Of a DNA stretch of 64,000 bases, positions 51,946 to 60,631 are shown in pieces. The notes under the pieces were generated by a model. It was not told the origin of the DNA, ran no database searches, and saw nothing but the letters and a program-made list of their open reading frames with translations. The DNA is taken from the NCBI RefSeq assembly GCF_014334135.1, contig NZ_CP060497.1, positions 124,001 through 188,000 of the forward strand, read 5' to 3'. This DNA is from Olivibacter sp. SDN3 (GTDB lineage Bacteria; Bacteroidota; Bacteroidia; Sphingobacteriales; Sphingobacteriaceae). Within the stretch, counting starts at the first letter, position 1. Each line of letters opens with the position of its first letter. A program made the position numbers and the translations under genes.

Positions 51946-53355
51946 TTATGCTAAGTGGCCTCTTGTAGGGTGTGGTTGTATCTCCGTGAGATCGCCAATT
52001 TTAATTGGTTTATTTGTTTCAATACTTTTTCTCGCTGCGATACCAATCAGCACAGACATTATACCGTCACGAATTCCCGCAGCATGCTTGTAGGGATCAT
52101 CTGCCTGTGGATTTAGGAATAACTTGTCGTGTAACCTTTTATCACCACCACCATGTCCGGCTCGTTCACTCACCACTTGGATGGTTTGGTAATCCTCCCA
52201 CGTTTTATAAAAAATAAGTGGCTCGCTGATTGTTTCTTGATCTCCAGATTGATTCATTTCTGCGTCATGCAATTCGGACTGGTCTAGCTGCTCATTTTTC
52301 ATCCATGGAATATCCAACCAAGCTTCTATCCTCCCTTTATGCCCATTAAAGGCAATGCGCCATCCTTCAAATGGGGAATATGTAGTTAATGAATAATTAA
52401 CGACTGCTTGGTTGGCATACCTTATCTGAGCAGACATCTTATCGTATATATCAATTTCTTTACGGAAGAGACAATTATCCCGTATATAACCGTCGTATTG
52501 TTCATTGGCTACATACATCTTCATATCATGCTCATTTTTAGTAATATCCCAATGGTAGTTACATTCACTTTTATGATTGCAGTCGCGGCAGCTTTTACCT
52601 CTGAAAGGGCCATTAGCGCCATAGTGCTCTAGCTTACCATACGCAAAGACCTCTTCAGGATCCGAGTCCAGCCACCAATTTAGCAAATCGAAATGATGAG
52701 TAGCTTTATGCACCCAAAGCGAGCCACCACCATTCATCAGGCCATGCCATCTTCTAAAATAAGACGCTCCATGGTGCACATTCAGATACCAATTAAAATC
52801 TACTGAAGTAATCTCGCCAATAGCTTTTTCTTGTAACAACTCCTTAATTTTCGTCATATATGGCCCCCAACGGTAATTGAAACCGACAATCAGATTTTTG
52901 TTGGATTTCTTTTCGGCGGCCAAGATTGCCTTACACTTTTCTTCATCAGTAGTTAACGGCTTCTCAGTCAACACATCACAACCTGCTTCCAGTCCTTTAA
53001 TAATAAACTCATGATGCGTAGAATCTTTGGTCGTAACAATGACCAAGTCCGGCCCTACTTCCCGTAACATCTTATCAAAATCGGTATAGGTGGGGCAGTT
53101 AACGCCCATATACTCCTTCGCATACTGTACACGACCTGGATTAATATCGCAGAGTCCAACAAAGTCCAATTTATCTGGATATTGTTCTACCAAGCGTTTT
53201 CCCCAAAAGGAAGTTCCACGAACACCTGTGCCTACCAAAACCAATTTGAGTTTATTTTGGGGCCCGAATCCAACTAAAGGACTTGCTACTGCAGCACCTG
53301 CTGCCAACATGCTAATAGAGTAAATAAATGATCTTCTAGAAAAAGAGCTTTCCAT
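51946..53355 (-). CDS. Gfo/Idh/MocA-family oxidoreductase, Tat-exported (second)
   Basis: A 469-residue protein with the twin-arginine signal SRRSFIYSISMLAAGAAVASPLVG. Then comes the Rossmann fold KLVLVGTGVRGTSFWGKRLVEQ, CDVLTEKPLTTDEEKCKAIL (EKP motif) and NGGGSLWVHKATHHFDLLNWWLDSDPEEV. It carries a Cys-rich stretch (CRDCNHKSECNYH) in the middle that the first member lacks and that may hold a metal. It is convergent with the first Gfo/Idh gene. The substrate is unknown, but a glycoside or cyclitol is likely. Confidence 0.93.
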   Translation of the reverse strand: MESSFSRRSFIYSISMLAAGAAVASPLVGFGPQNKLKLVLVGTGVRGTSFWGKRLVEQYPDKLDFVGLCDINPGRVQYAKEYMGVNCPTYTDFDKMLREVGPDLVIVTTKDSTHHEFIIKGLEAGCDVLTEKPLTTDEEKCKAILAAEKKSNKNLIVGFNYRWGPYMTKIKELLQEKAIGEITSVDFNWYLNVHHGASYFRRWHGLMNGGGSLWVHKATHHFDLLNWWLDSDPEEVFAYGKLEHYGANGPFRGKSCRDCNHKSECNYHWDITKNEHDMKMYVANEQYDGYIRDNCLFRKEIDIYDKMSAQIRYANQAVVNYSLTTYSPFEGWRIAFNGHKGRIEAWLDIPWMKNEQLDQSELHDAEMNQSGDQETISEPLIFYKTWEDYQTIQVVSERAGHGGGDKRLHDKLFLNPQADDPYKHAAGIRDGIMSVLIGIAARKSIETNKPIKIGDLTEIQPHPTRGHLA

Positions 53356-53472
53356 TTTGTTGTTTAATTAGTTAGTAGCCATAAACATATTAAACAAAAA
53401 GCGCTGTTCTAAAAGATTACAAAAATAAATCTACGCAATCGTTTCCAAGAAAATGCTTATTCCCTTTTTTAG

Positions 53473-54084
53473 TTATTGTTTTGGGAAACCACTGGCTTTT
53501 TTGATCTCCTCAATCTGTGCAGTATGGCGCAGGCTATGTCCAGCAATGTAAAGTAAAAACCGATAAGCATCCGTGTATTCTTTTGCCGGTGTAATTGTAA
53601 TATGGTTGCGTAGCTCTTCTTCGGGAGTATCATTGATTAAGTCAAGTGTAATATTCCGTTCCTTTTCCAATACGGCCAATTCGTTCTTCAGATTATATGT
53701 ATTACTTTGCGGCCGTAACATTTCGGGAGCCTCCGCTTTAAAGCTTCGATCTTGCATCATACTTACCACCTGTGCACCTGAGGTTTTTATCTCTCCTCTT
53801 TTTTCAGGGTTTGCCGGTTTCGCCAACAAATCTATCACCATATCCCGCAACATCCCTTCGGTTTTAGCGATATGCTCAACACACTGACCGATAGACCAGC
53901 TATTGGCGTCTGGTTTAAAATTAAATTGTTCGTCACTTAGTCCATCTATACTTGCCAACAACTGCGCCTTTGCATCATCAAAATAATGCAACAAGGTATC
54001 CTTATCATTCACATACAGATTTTTTCCCTTAACTGCTATTGAGCCCGACAGCAGAAAAGCCAATACGAGTATTAAATTTCTCAT
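53473..54084 (-). CDS. DinB-like protein, exported
   Basis: A 203-residue protein with a signal peptide (MRNLILVLAFLLSGSIAVKGK). The DinB four-helix bundle follows: LLHYFDDAKAQLLASIDGLSDEQFNFKPDANSWSIGQCVEHIAKTEGMLRDMV ... YRFLLYIAGHSLRHTAQIEEIKKASGFP. The three His ligands of the usual metal site are H in VEHI and the pair in GHSLRH. Family members act as thiol transferases or have unknown roles. The signal peptide puts this one in the periplasm, which is common in Bacteroidota. Confidence 0.88.
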   Translation of the reverse strand: MRNLILVLAFLLSGSIAVKGKNLYVNDKDTLLHYFDDAKAQLLASIDGLSDEQFNFKPDANSWSIGQCVEHIAKTEGMLRDMVIDLLAKPANPEKRGEIKTSGAQVVSMMQDRSFKAEAPEMLRPQSNTYNLKNELAVLEKERNITLDLINDTPEEELRNHITITPAKEYTDAYRFLLYIAGHSLRHTAQIEEIKKASGFPKQ

Positions 54085-54177
54085 GGTTTAATAATTTAGT
54101 TAAGCTAAGTTAACACTAATTTCAGCATAGATAAAGGGCATTACGCGACAATTTAGGGGTTAAATACGACGTCTCAA

Positions 54178-54759
54178 TCAGCCCAAATCTTCTTCAAAGA
54201 AGTAAACAACCAGCATTACCGCTTTGTAAGAACCCATATTTTTTGGTGTATGAGGTATCCGCCCATCAAAAAGCACCGAATCTCCGGCACTCATCCGAAC
54301 GCTTTCGTCTTCGAAACGATACGCTATTTCCCCAGACAGAATATAGTTATATTCAAGGGCCATCGTTTCTACCATAGGTTTGCTGGCATTTGATTCTAGT
54401 TCTAGCAAAACAATATCTACGGTAGATTTTCTAATGTTGCGGGTTAATATACGCTGGTAATGGAAACCTATAGCTTCTCCCTCCTTAAAACAACTGTATT
54501 CTTCCTTTTTTTTCAGTAAAATGGTTTTGGTTGTTTTGTTAATACCAATATCTTTAAAAAAAACATTTAGATCAAGATCAAGCGACCGGATAATATCAAT
54601 AAGCACCACCAGAGACGGAATCACTCGATTGTTTTCTATTTGGGAAATCAAGCCCTTGCTCACAGAAGCCCTATCGGCCAGTTCCTGTACCGTAATACGC
54701 TCACTTTTTCGTCGTTCTTTGATCTGGTTCCCTATCTGAATCAGGATATCATCTCTCAT
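54178..54759 (-). CDS. XRE-type HTH regulator with C-terminal cupin
   Basis: A 193-residue protein. The HTH_3 domain (IGNQIKERRKSERITVQELADRASVSKGLISQIENNRVIPSLVVLIDIIRSLD) is at residues 6-62. A short linker is followed by a cupin (KPMVETMALEYNYILSGEIAYRFEDESVRMSAGDSVLFDGRIPHTPKN, about 130-180). This is the architecture of small-molecule responsive repressors. The promoter is TATGTTTG at 54794-54801 with TTG 20 bases further. The next gene (isoaspartyl methyltransferase) ends 90 bases upstream on the same strand. Target and ligand are unknown. Confidence 0.9.
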   Translation of the reverse strand: MRDDILIQIGNQIKERRKSERITVQELADRASVSKGLISQIENNRVIPSLVVLIDIIRSLDLDLNVFFKDIGINKTTKTILLKKKEEYSCFKEGEAIGFHYQRILTRNIRKSTVDIVLLELESNASKPMVETMALEYNYILSGEIAYRFEDESVRMSAGDSVLFDGRIPHTPKNMGSYKAVMLVVYFFEEDLG

Positions 54760-54793
54760 CTAAATACATTTGCTGAATCAAAAAATATCAGCA

Positions 54794-54824
54794 CAAACAT
54801 AGATAAATCGCTTTTTATAAGCAA
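54794..54824 (-). promoter_or_regulatory. Promoter of the XRE-cupin gene
   Basis: On the minus strand TTG (54824-54822), 20 bases, then TATGTTTG (54801-54794), a good -33/-7 pair about 35 bases before the ATG. Confidence 0.55.
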
Positions 54825-54848
54825 TTTAAAAGAGAATTGTATTGCCAT

Positions 54849-55541
54849 TCAATCGTTTCCGCGCGTAAAAGGGACAAAACGTACCGGGGTGAGAGCCGTT
54901 TTCAGCAGCTTGCCCTCTTTCTTTTCCAGCAGCATCAGATTTTGCACATCTGCAGCGGCCCCTATGGGTATAATCATCTTTCCTCCTTCTTTCAGCTGTT
55001 CTATTAATGGATCAGGTATCTCTTCTGCCGCAGCCGTTACGATAATAGCGTCGTAGGGGGCTTTTTTTTTATAACCTTGATAGCCGTCTCCTATAATAAC
55101 ATGTACATTATTGTAGCCTAGCTCACGCATCAGTTTTTTAGTTTGTTCACCGAGGTTTTTCACAATTTCAATAGTGTAAACCTCCTGAACTATCTCTCCC
55201 AGCACCGCCGCCTGATAACCAGACCCAGCTCCAATTTCCAACACCCGATATCCTTTTTTGGGAGCAAGCAGCTGAGTCATTTCAGCAACAATAAATGGTT
55301 GGGAAATTGTCTGCCCATACCCAATGGGCAGAGGAGTATCTTCATAAGCTCGCTTTCGGTGTGCAGCAGGTACGAATAAGTGTCGTTCTACTTTACGCAT
55401 GGTATTGAGGGTTAGATTATGCGTAATTCCGCGAGACTCTATTTGAGAACGAACCATGTTTTCGCGTAGGCGCTTAAAGTCTTGCGATTCTGTAGTAGGA
55501 GAAACCCACATGGCCAGTAATATTGATAGAAACTGTTTCAT
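54849..55541 (-). CDS. Protein-L-isoaspartate O-methyltransferase, exported
   Basis: A 230-residue PIMT-type enzyme. It begins with a hydrophobic leader (MKQFLSILLAMWVSPTTESQ), which suggests export. The body has MVRSQIESRGI, TPLPIGYGQTISQPFIVAEMTQLL, the SAM-binding motif VLEIGAGSGYQAAVLGEIV, VHVIIGDGYQGY and APYDAIIVTAAAEEIPDPLIEQLKEGGKMIIPIG. It would methylate isoaspartyl residues to start their repair. The same enzyme type is used by some peptide-natural-product clusters, and a GG-leader peptide gene diverges 192 bases away. How an exported enzyme would get SAM is unclear, as in other Bacteroidota homologs. Confidence 0.9.
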   Translation of the reverse strand: MKQFLSILLAMWVSPTTESQDFKRLRENMVRSQIESRGITHNLTLNTMRKVERHLFVPAAHRKRAYEDTPLPIGYGQTISQPFIVAEMTQLLAPKKGYRVLEIGAGSGYQAAVLGEIVQEVYTIEIVKNLGEQTKKLMRELGYNNVHVIIGDGYQGYKKKAPYDAIIVTAAAEEIPDPLIEQLKEGGKMIIPIGAAADVQNLMLLEKKEGKLLKTALTPVRFVPFTRGND

Positions 55542-55732
55542 AATATCAACCCTTTATCTTTCTGGTTCTCCAAAAGGTACTACTAATTTACAAAAAAATT
55601 TAAAATAACCAGACTTACTTCACTCTAGAAAAATTATAGTAAACTTCTGTTAATTAGCCATCAAAGATGGAGCCGACAACCCAAGGTTCCAAATAATTAA
55701 GATAAGTAGTAAAAATTAAAAAGCAATTAAAC

Positions 55733-55927
55733 ATGGAATCATTAAGCATCACAAATTCAGAACTAAAAGAGCTTAGCTCAGTCGAGTTGGACGAAGTTTC
55801 AGGAGGAACTTATTATGAAGCATACAGACATTCTATGGGAGGAGGTCTTTATCTATCAGTGTTTACGTTCGACAACAACGGTAACATAACAGACATTACC
55901 ATCATGCCCGATCCATTTGGAGAATAA
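55733..55927 (+). CDS. Small peptide with double-glycine leader (bacteriocin/RiPP precursor-like)
   Basis: A 64-residue peptide. The first 25 residues end in LSSVELDEVSGG, a match to the double-glycine leader pattern LSxxELxxVxGG cleaved by C39 peptidases. The remaining 39 residues (TYYEAYRHSMGGGLYLSVF...DPFGE) contain GGG, no cysteine and several Asp and Asn (DNNGN, ITDIT). I do not recognise a family. No peptidase-ABC exporter, radical SAM enzyme or immunity gene is nearby. A divergent isoaspartyl methyltransferase lies upstream. A hairpin at 55973-56001 could end the transcript. It is probably a secreted signalling or antimicrobial peptide, unproven. Confidence 0.65.
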   Translation: MESLSITNSELKELSSVELDEVSGGTYYEAYRHSMGGGLYLSVFTFDNNGNITDITIMPDPFGE

Positions 55928-55972
55928 GCAGGTTCTACACCTAACGTCGTAAAAAGTCTTTTTAGGAACGAT

Positions 55973-56001
55973 AGGAAGAGGTGTTGGGATCACCTCTTCC
56001 T
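55973..56001 (+). terminator. Possible terminator of the GG-peptide gene
   Basis: AGGAAGAGGTG (55973-55983) pairs with CACCTCTTCCT (55991-56001), 11 bp. The following bases (TGTATGACC) are only slightly T-rich, so it may be a stabilising 3' hairpin instead. Confidence 0.55.
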
Positions 56002-56196
56002 TGTATGACCATCAGACATACCCCAAAACAACTGACAGTTTGTTCTTTTGTTAACCATGAGATGAACTGTACCTTCCCCATACTCCATGGCAAAGTTTAA
56101 AGTCAAAACTTTAACGTATTTGCGTTACTTTTCTTCAGTTCAGCGACACATACTATAAACGGGACGTACTCTCAATAAAATCAATTAAGTTTGTAT

Positions 56197-57654
56197 ATGG
56201 CTTATTTACTTTCCTTGTTACCTATTTTTTCCTTGCTGGTACTGTCCTTAACAAAGGGGGTAAAGACTGCGGTAATGTTCACCTGTGTACTCACCGTATT
56301 GTTGTTTTTTTACTGGGGTGCCGGTTTCGCTCGTTTTTTTGCAGGACTGAGTGTTAGTGCGTTAACAACTTTAAATATATTAATGATTGTTTTAGGTGCA
56401 ACATTCTTGTACAACATCATGTCTCACACCGGCATGATTGATAAGATAAGTCACTCACTAGACGATTTGAGTAATTCGCGCGCTATCCGCTTTTTTATTG
56501 TTGCTTTTGGCCTCACCTCTTTTTTTGAAGGTGTGGCAGGTTTTGGAACTCCAGGAGCCATCGTACCACTCATTCTTATCGCCATGGGATACGAACCTAT
56601 GCGTTCAATCGCAGCGGTGTTGTTATTTGACTGCCTTTTCTCCTTATTTGGTGCTGTGGGTACTCCCATTATCAGTGGCCTTCAACACCCGCTTCAACTT
56701 AGCTACATCACTATTCAGCATGTTAGTTTCTGTGCCTCCGTACTCATTTCACTAGCAGGCCTGGTGCTCATTTTTCTCATTTTTCATAAAGATAGAAAAA
56801 AAATGTTTATCGAAGCCAACATAGGTTATGCTAGGCTATATCTATTGTACACGTTTTTTGTTATCCCATTTTGTGTGTCTGCTTGGTTTGCTCCAGAATT
56901 AGCGTCTGTTATCGGCGCCTTATCTATGTTGTTCTTCTCCTTTTTATATCTCCGAAAAGCCAATACCAAAATTAATTTCACGCCTTGGGTGCCATATGCT
57001 TTGCTTGCTTTACTCCTATTACTTCCAAAAGTGGTACCGCGCTTACGCAATTGGTTAGTAATAGATATACATTTCAACAACATTTTAGACACTGGAATCA
57101 ACGGTAGTCTTCAGCCGCTTTTATCGCCATTGTTTCCTTTTATCCTCGTTGGCTTGTGCGTGATATTTTATAAAAAAAGCACCTCATTACATCTAAGACC
57201 ATTATTCATAAAAATTTGGAATGTTTCCCTTGTACTATATCCATCCATCGTTATTGCCCAGCTCATGATCATATCCGGTGTACAACAACCCTCAATGGTA
57301 CAAAATTTAGCCACTATGATGAGCCAATTGGGCGATGTCTATCCAATATTTGCTCCATTCATTGGCATGGTAGGCACATTCATCACAGGCAGTACCACCT
57401 TATCTAATATAGTGTTCGCGCCATCACAACTTGAAGCTGCACATAAACTGCTTATCGATGAACAGACCGTCCTTTCACTCCAGCTGAGCGGGGCAAGTGC
57501 CGGAAATGGGATTTGTTTGTTCAACATCATTGCCGCGGCCTCAATAGCAGGCATTCAGAACTACAGAGCTATCCTTACAGACAATATAATCCCCACCTTA
57601 TGGATGGGGGCAGTGATTGGTTTGATAGGTTTCGGCTTAATATACGTTGCTTAA
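56197..57654 (+). CDS. L-lactate permease family transporter (LctP)
   Basis: A 485-residue protein from ATG 56197; a TTG lies two codons upstream. Twelve or more membrane helices. The LctP family signature is present: FFEGVAGFGTPGAIVPLILIAMGYEPMRSIAAVLLFDCLFSLFGAVGTPIISGL. The C-terminal half has GMVGTFITGSTTLSNIVFAPSQ and SGASAGNGICLFNIIAAAS. It imports lactate (or glycolate) with protons. The next gene, a D-lactate-dehydrogenase-like enzyme, follows on the same strand after 105 bases, consistent with a lactate module. Confidence 0.9.
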   Translation: MAYLLSLLPIFSLLVLSLTKGVKTAVMFTCVLTVLLFFYWGAGFARFFAGLSVSALTTLNILMIVLGATFLYNIMSHTGMIDKISHSLDDLSNSRAIRFFIVAFGLTSFFEGVAGFGTPGAIVPLILIAMGYEPMRSIAAVLLFDCLFSLFGAVGTPIISGLQHPLQLSYITIQHVSFCASVLISLAGLVLIFLIFHKDRKKMFIEANIGYARLYLLYTFFVIPFCVSAWFAPELASVIGALSMLFFSFLYLRKANTKINFTPWVPYALLALLLLLPKVVPRLRNWLVIDIHFNNILDTGINGSLQPLLSPLFPFILVGLCVIFYKKSTSLHLRPLFIKIWNVSLVLYPSIVIAQLMIISGVQQPSMVQNLATMMSQLGDVYPIFAPFIGMVGTFITGSTTLSNIVFAPSQLEAAHKLLIDEQTVLSLQLSGASAGNGICLFNIIAAASIAGIQNYRAILTDNIIPTLWMGAVIGLIGFGLIYVA

Positions 57655-57759
57655 AAGGTAAAAGGTAAAAACCTTACCAAAACCCGTTAAAAATTTGAGA
57701 TCGAGTTTTTTTTTCCCAACTTAGAAAAGAAATACTTTATTCATCTCAAAATAGCACAT

Positions 57760-58752
57760 ATGAAAGTCGTTTTTTACAGTTCGAAAGCTTATGATATTGA
57801 TTTTTTCAAAAAAAGTCCTTTCGGTGAGCAGCATCAGTTGAATTTCCTAGAAGTTCAACTTAACACCCAAACAGCAGTTTTGGCACAAGGTCATGACACT
57901 GTCTGTGTATTTGTGAACGACATTGTCAATGCAGAAGTCATTCAAATATTAGCCGATCAGGGAGTCAAACTTATAGCGCTACGCTGCGCAGGTTTTAACA
58001 ATGTAGACCTCGATATGGCTCAGTCATTAGGCCTCAAGGTAGTACGGGTACCTGCCTATTCACCCTATTCGGTAGCAGAGCATACACTTGCTCTTATCCT
58101 CACGCTTAACCGTAAAACCCACCGCGCTTTCAATCGTGTACGAGAGGGCAATTTTTCCTTGCACGGACTGATGGGCTTTGACTTAAATGGAAAAACAGTA
58201 GGACTTATCGGTCTAGGCAAAATAGGTTTGGTCACGGCGAAGATTTTGACCGGCTTTGGATGTCGTGTATTAGGATATGATATCAATACCAGCGAGGAAG
58301 TAGAGCAACTAGGCATAGAATTTTCCACACTAGATGACATATATTCCGAAGCAGATATCATCTCCCTGCATTGCCCACTCACTCCGCAAACTTACCATTT
58401 AATCAATAAGGATGTAATCAACAAACTAAAAAAGGGAGCTATGCTTATCAATACCAGCAGGGGAGCATTAGTTGATACAAAAGCTGTAATTGAGGCACTG
58501 AAGTCTGGGCAGATAGGTCACCTTGGTTTAGACGTTTATGAGGAAGAAGAGCACCTATTCTTCGAAGATCTTTCGGAAACGGTTATTCAGGATGATGTAT
58601 TTATGCGTTTACTTTCTTTCAATAACGTACTGATAACTGGGCATCAGGCGTTTCTTACGAGTAATGCCTTAAGCAACATTGCAGACACCTCCTTGCAGAA
58701 CATCAGTGCTTTTGAAGAAGGCAATGAATTGGTAAATGAGGTGAAAATCTAA
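57760..58752 (+). CDS. 2-hydroxyacid dehydrogenase (D-lactate dehydrogenase type)
   Basis: A 330-residue NAD-dependent D-2-hydroxyacid dehydrogenase. The catalytic domain LRCAGFNNVDLDMAQSLGLKVVRVPAYSPYSVAEHTLALILTLNRKTHRAFNRVREGNF is close to D-LDH of Gram-negative bacteria. The Rossmann motif is GLIGLGKIGLVTAKIL. The active-site residues are Arg in INTSRGALVDT, Glu in LDVYEEEEHLFFEDLS and His in ITGHQAFLT. Next to the lactate permease it probably interconverts pyruvate and D-lactate in the cytosol. Confidence 0.93.
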   Translation: MKVVFYSSKAYDIDFFKKSPFGEQHQLNFLEVQLNTQTAVLAQGHDTVCVFVNDIVNAEVIQILADQGVKLIALRCAGFNNVDLDMAQSLGLKVVRVPAYSPYSVAEHTLALILTLNRKTHRAFNRVREGNFSLHGLMGFDLNGKTVGLIGLGKIGLVTAKILTGFGCRVLGYDINTSEEVEQLGIEFSTLDDIYSEADIISLHCPLTPQTYHLINKDVINKLKKGAMLINTSRGALVDTKAVIEALKSGQIGHLGLDVYEEEEHLFFEDLSETVIQDDVFMRLLSFNNVLITGHQAFLTSNALSNIADTSLQNISAFEEGNELVNEVKI

Positions 58753-59270
58753 TGATATCGTTAATAAACTTAATTATGCTTCATTGAAGTATTTCGTATA
58801 TAACATCCCAATAATACGCCAACTTGCTCCAGTGAAATTACCAGACCAGACTGACGTTCATTATCCGTTGATTTGGATACATTCCAGATCAAGTAAATCA
58901 TTCGACTACAAGAGGATCAACTTTTACTTAAAGAACTACTTCCTATTCAATTAAGTTTTCTTTTTTAACCTTTCAACTGAATATAAATACTAATAGCTTC
59001 TTCTATTTCTTAATCGCACTACTGACATAAACACTAAATAACACAAAATAAATCGTTTTAGTTAAAACAATATCTTCTCTTTTGTGTTCGTTATGAAGTT
59101 ATTATTAATGGTTATTCTAATTTTAGGAAACAACCATTTTAACCAATTATAACACCAGTTGGACATAAATTTATAATGCTTAAGATATCCGGCATCATTA
59201 AATTTTACTATTGAAAATAGTTTCATTTTTAAAAAGGCAATTATCCATTTATTTATAAACACTTAGTAAA
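58753..59270. other. Intergenic region upstream of the GH76 gene
   Basis: 518 AT-rich bases. Short frames on both strands are not protein-like. It contains TAACCAATTATAA at 59140-59152, a 13-base perfect complement of the core of small RNAs A and B, in the 5' region of the GH76 gene. No terminator or convincing promoter was recognised. Confidence 0.5.
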
Positions 59271-60533
59271 ATGAGAAATTCAACATTTATTTCACTGATC
59301 ACCGTCCTATTTTCGTCCTTTATTATGTTATCCTGTAGCAAAGACATCGCAGAAGAGAAGACCTTCAACGAAAAGTTTGCATTTAAGGCTGGCAAAGCAG
59401 GCGATATTCCGATGTTTTTAACCCGAGCAGACACTTTAATGAGTTCTATCACCACGTTGTACTTAGACGGTATGCCTCGAGACATCTGGAGTTCTAATTA
59501 TCCGCGCACCGACGGGTATTGGGATGGAGCGGCAGTTATCTGGGGGCATGGGGCAGCTTTTTCCGGATATGCAGCGCTAAGGGAAGCCGCGGAAGGATTT
59601 CCAGCATACAAGTCCCGCTATGAATCAGACTATGACGATCGGTTATTAACCGCCATTGACCAATTTCGAAACACCCGAGACGGCGGTGCAGAGGCCTACG
59701 CCGTTTATCCGGGAGATGGTGACGAACGCTATTTTGACGATAATATCTGGATAGGGATAGACATGTTAGATTTGTATGAGTTGACAAATGACAGCAAGTA
59801 CCTAGACCGTGCCGAACTCGTTTGGAATTTCATATTAACAGGTACCGATGATATTATGGGTGGTGGCGTTTATTGGAAAGAAGGCAGTATGTCCAAGCAC
59901 ACTTGTTCAACTGCGCCAGCAGCAGTATTGGCTGCAAAATTATACCTAGCAACTAATGAGGAGCATTATTTAACAAGTGCAGAAGACCTGTATGCATGGT
60001 GTAAAGAGATGCTGCAAGATCCCAATGATTACCTTTATTGGGATAACGTTCGTCTGTCGGATGAAGATGATCCGGATTCTGAGATCATCGTATCCGAGGA
60101 AAAATACACTTACAATTCGGGCCAACCCATACAAGCGGCGTCTCTTTTATATACCATTACACAAGACCCACAATACCTAACTGATGCTCAAAACATCGCA
60201 GAAGCAGCTTATAATAAATGGTTTATCTCTTTTCAGTCAGATATTTTAGGCGAGACCTTTCAGGTTTTAGAGCCCGGGCATGTATGGTTTCAGGCTATTA
60301 TGTTCAGAGGTTACATAGAGTTATACAAAATAGATCATAATAGAACCTATATAACCGCCTATGAAAAAACATTGACCCATGCCTGGCTATCCGATTGCCG
60401 TAATGAAGAAACTCATCTGTTAAATGGCGACTTTAGAGGTGGCACCAATCAAGACAGCTGGGAAATACTTCATGAAGGAGCTTGTGTGGAAATGCTGGCA
60501 CGTTTAGCCGCTCTCGAACGCGACGGTATGTAG
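59271..60533 (+). CDS. GH76-family alpha-1,6-mannanase-like lipoprotein
   Basis: A 420-residue protein with a lipoprotein signal (MRNSTFISLITVLFSSFIMLSCSK, Cys about 22). The alpha/alpha barrel of GH76 follows: DGYWDGAAVIWGHGAAFSGYAALREAAEG, then YFDDNIWIGIDMLDLYELTNDSKYLDRAE with the paired catalytic Asp (about 155), MGGGVYWKEG, PAAVLAAKLYLATNEEHYL, and NSGQPIQAASLLYTIT. It should cleave alpha-1,6-mannan backbones, such as yeast mannan, at the cell surface. It is monocistronic with a strong terminator. Confidence 0.93.
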   Translation: MRNSTFISLITVLFSSFIMLSCSKDIAEEKTFNEKFAFKAGKAGDIPMFLTRADTLMSSITTLYLDGMPRDIWSSNYPRTDGYWDGAAVIWGHGAAFSGYAALREAAEGFPAYKSRYESDYDDRLLTAIDQFRNTRDGGAEAYAVYPGDGDERYFDDNIWIGIDMLDLYELTNDSKYLDRAELVWNFILTGTDDIMGGGVYWKEGSMSKHTCSTAPAAVLAAKLYLATNEEHYLTSAEDLYAWCKEMLQDPNDYLYWDNVRLSDEDDPDSEIIVSEEKYTYNSGQPIQAASLLYTITQDPQYLTDAQNIAEAAYNKWFISFQSDILGETFQVLEPGHVWFQAIMFRGYIELYKIDHNRTYITAYEKTLTHAWLSDCRNEETHLLNGDFRGGTNQDSWEILHEGACVEMLARLAALERDGM

Positions 60534-60554
60534 ACTAAACCCACTATGATATCA

Positions 60555-60612
60555 ATAAATATACATCAGTGCTTATGCTATAGCACTGATGTATATTTAT
60601 TTTCTTTTTATT
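60555..60612 (+). terminator. Strong terminator after the GH76 gene
   Basis: A 19-bp perfect stem (60555-60573 with 60582-60600, core ATACATCAGTGCT) followed by TTTCTTTTTATTCTTTTTT. It lies between the convergent GH76 and alginate-lyase-family genes. Confidence 0.85.
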
Positions 60613-60631
60613 CTTTTTTGATTCCAAATTA

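Noticed and set aside
59062-59262. 66-codon minus-strand frame (Lys/Asn/Ile-rich)
   Set aside because: Composition reflects AT-rich non-coding DNA; no motif, no leader, no plausible promoter.
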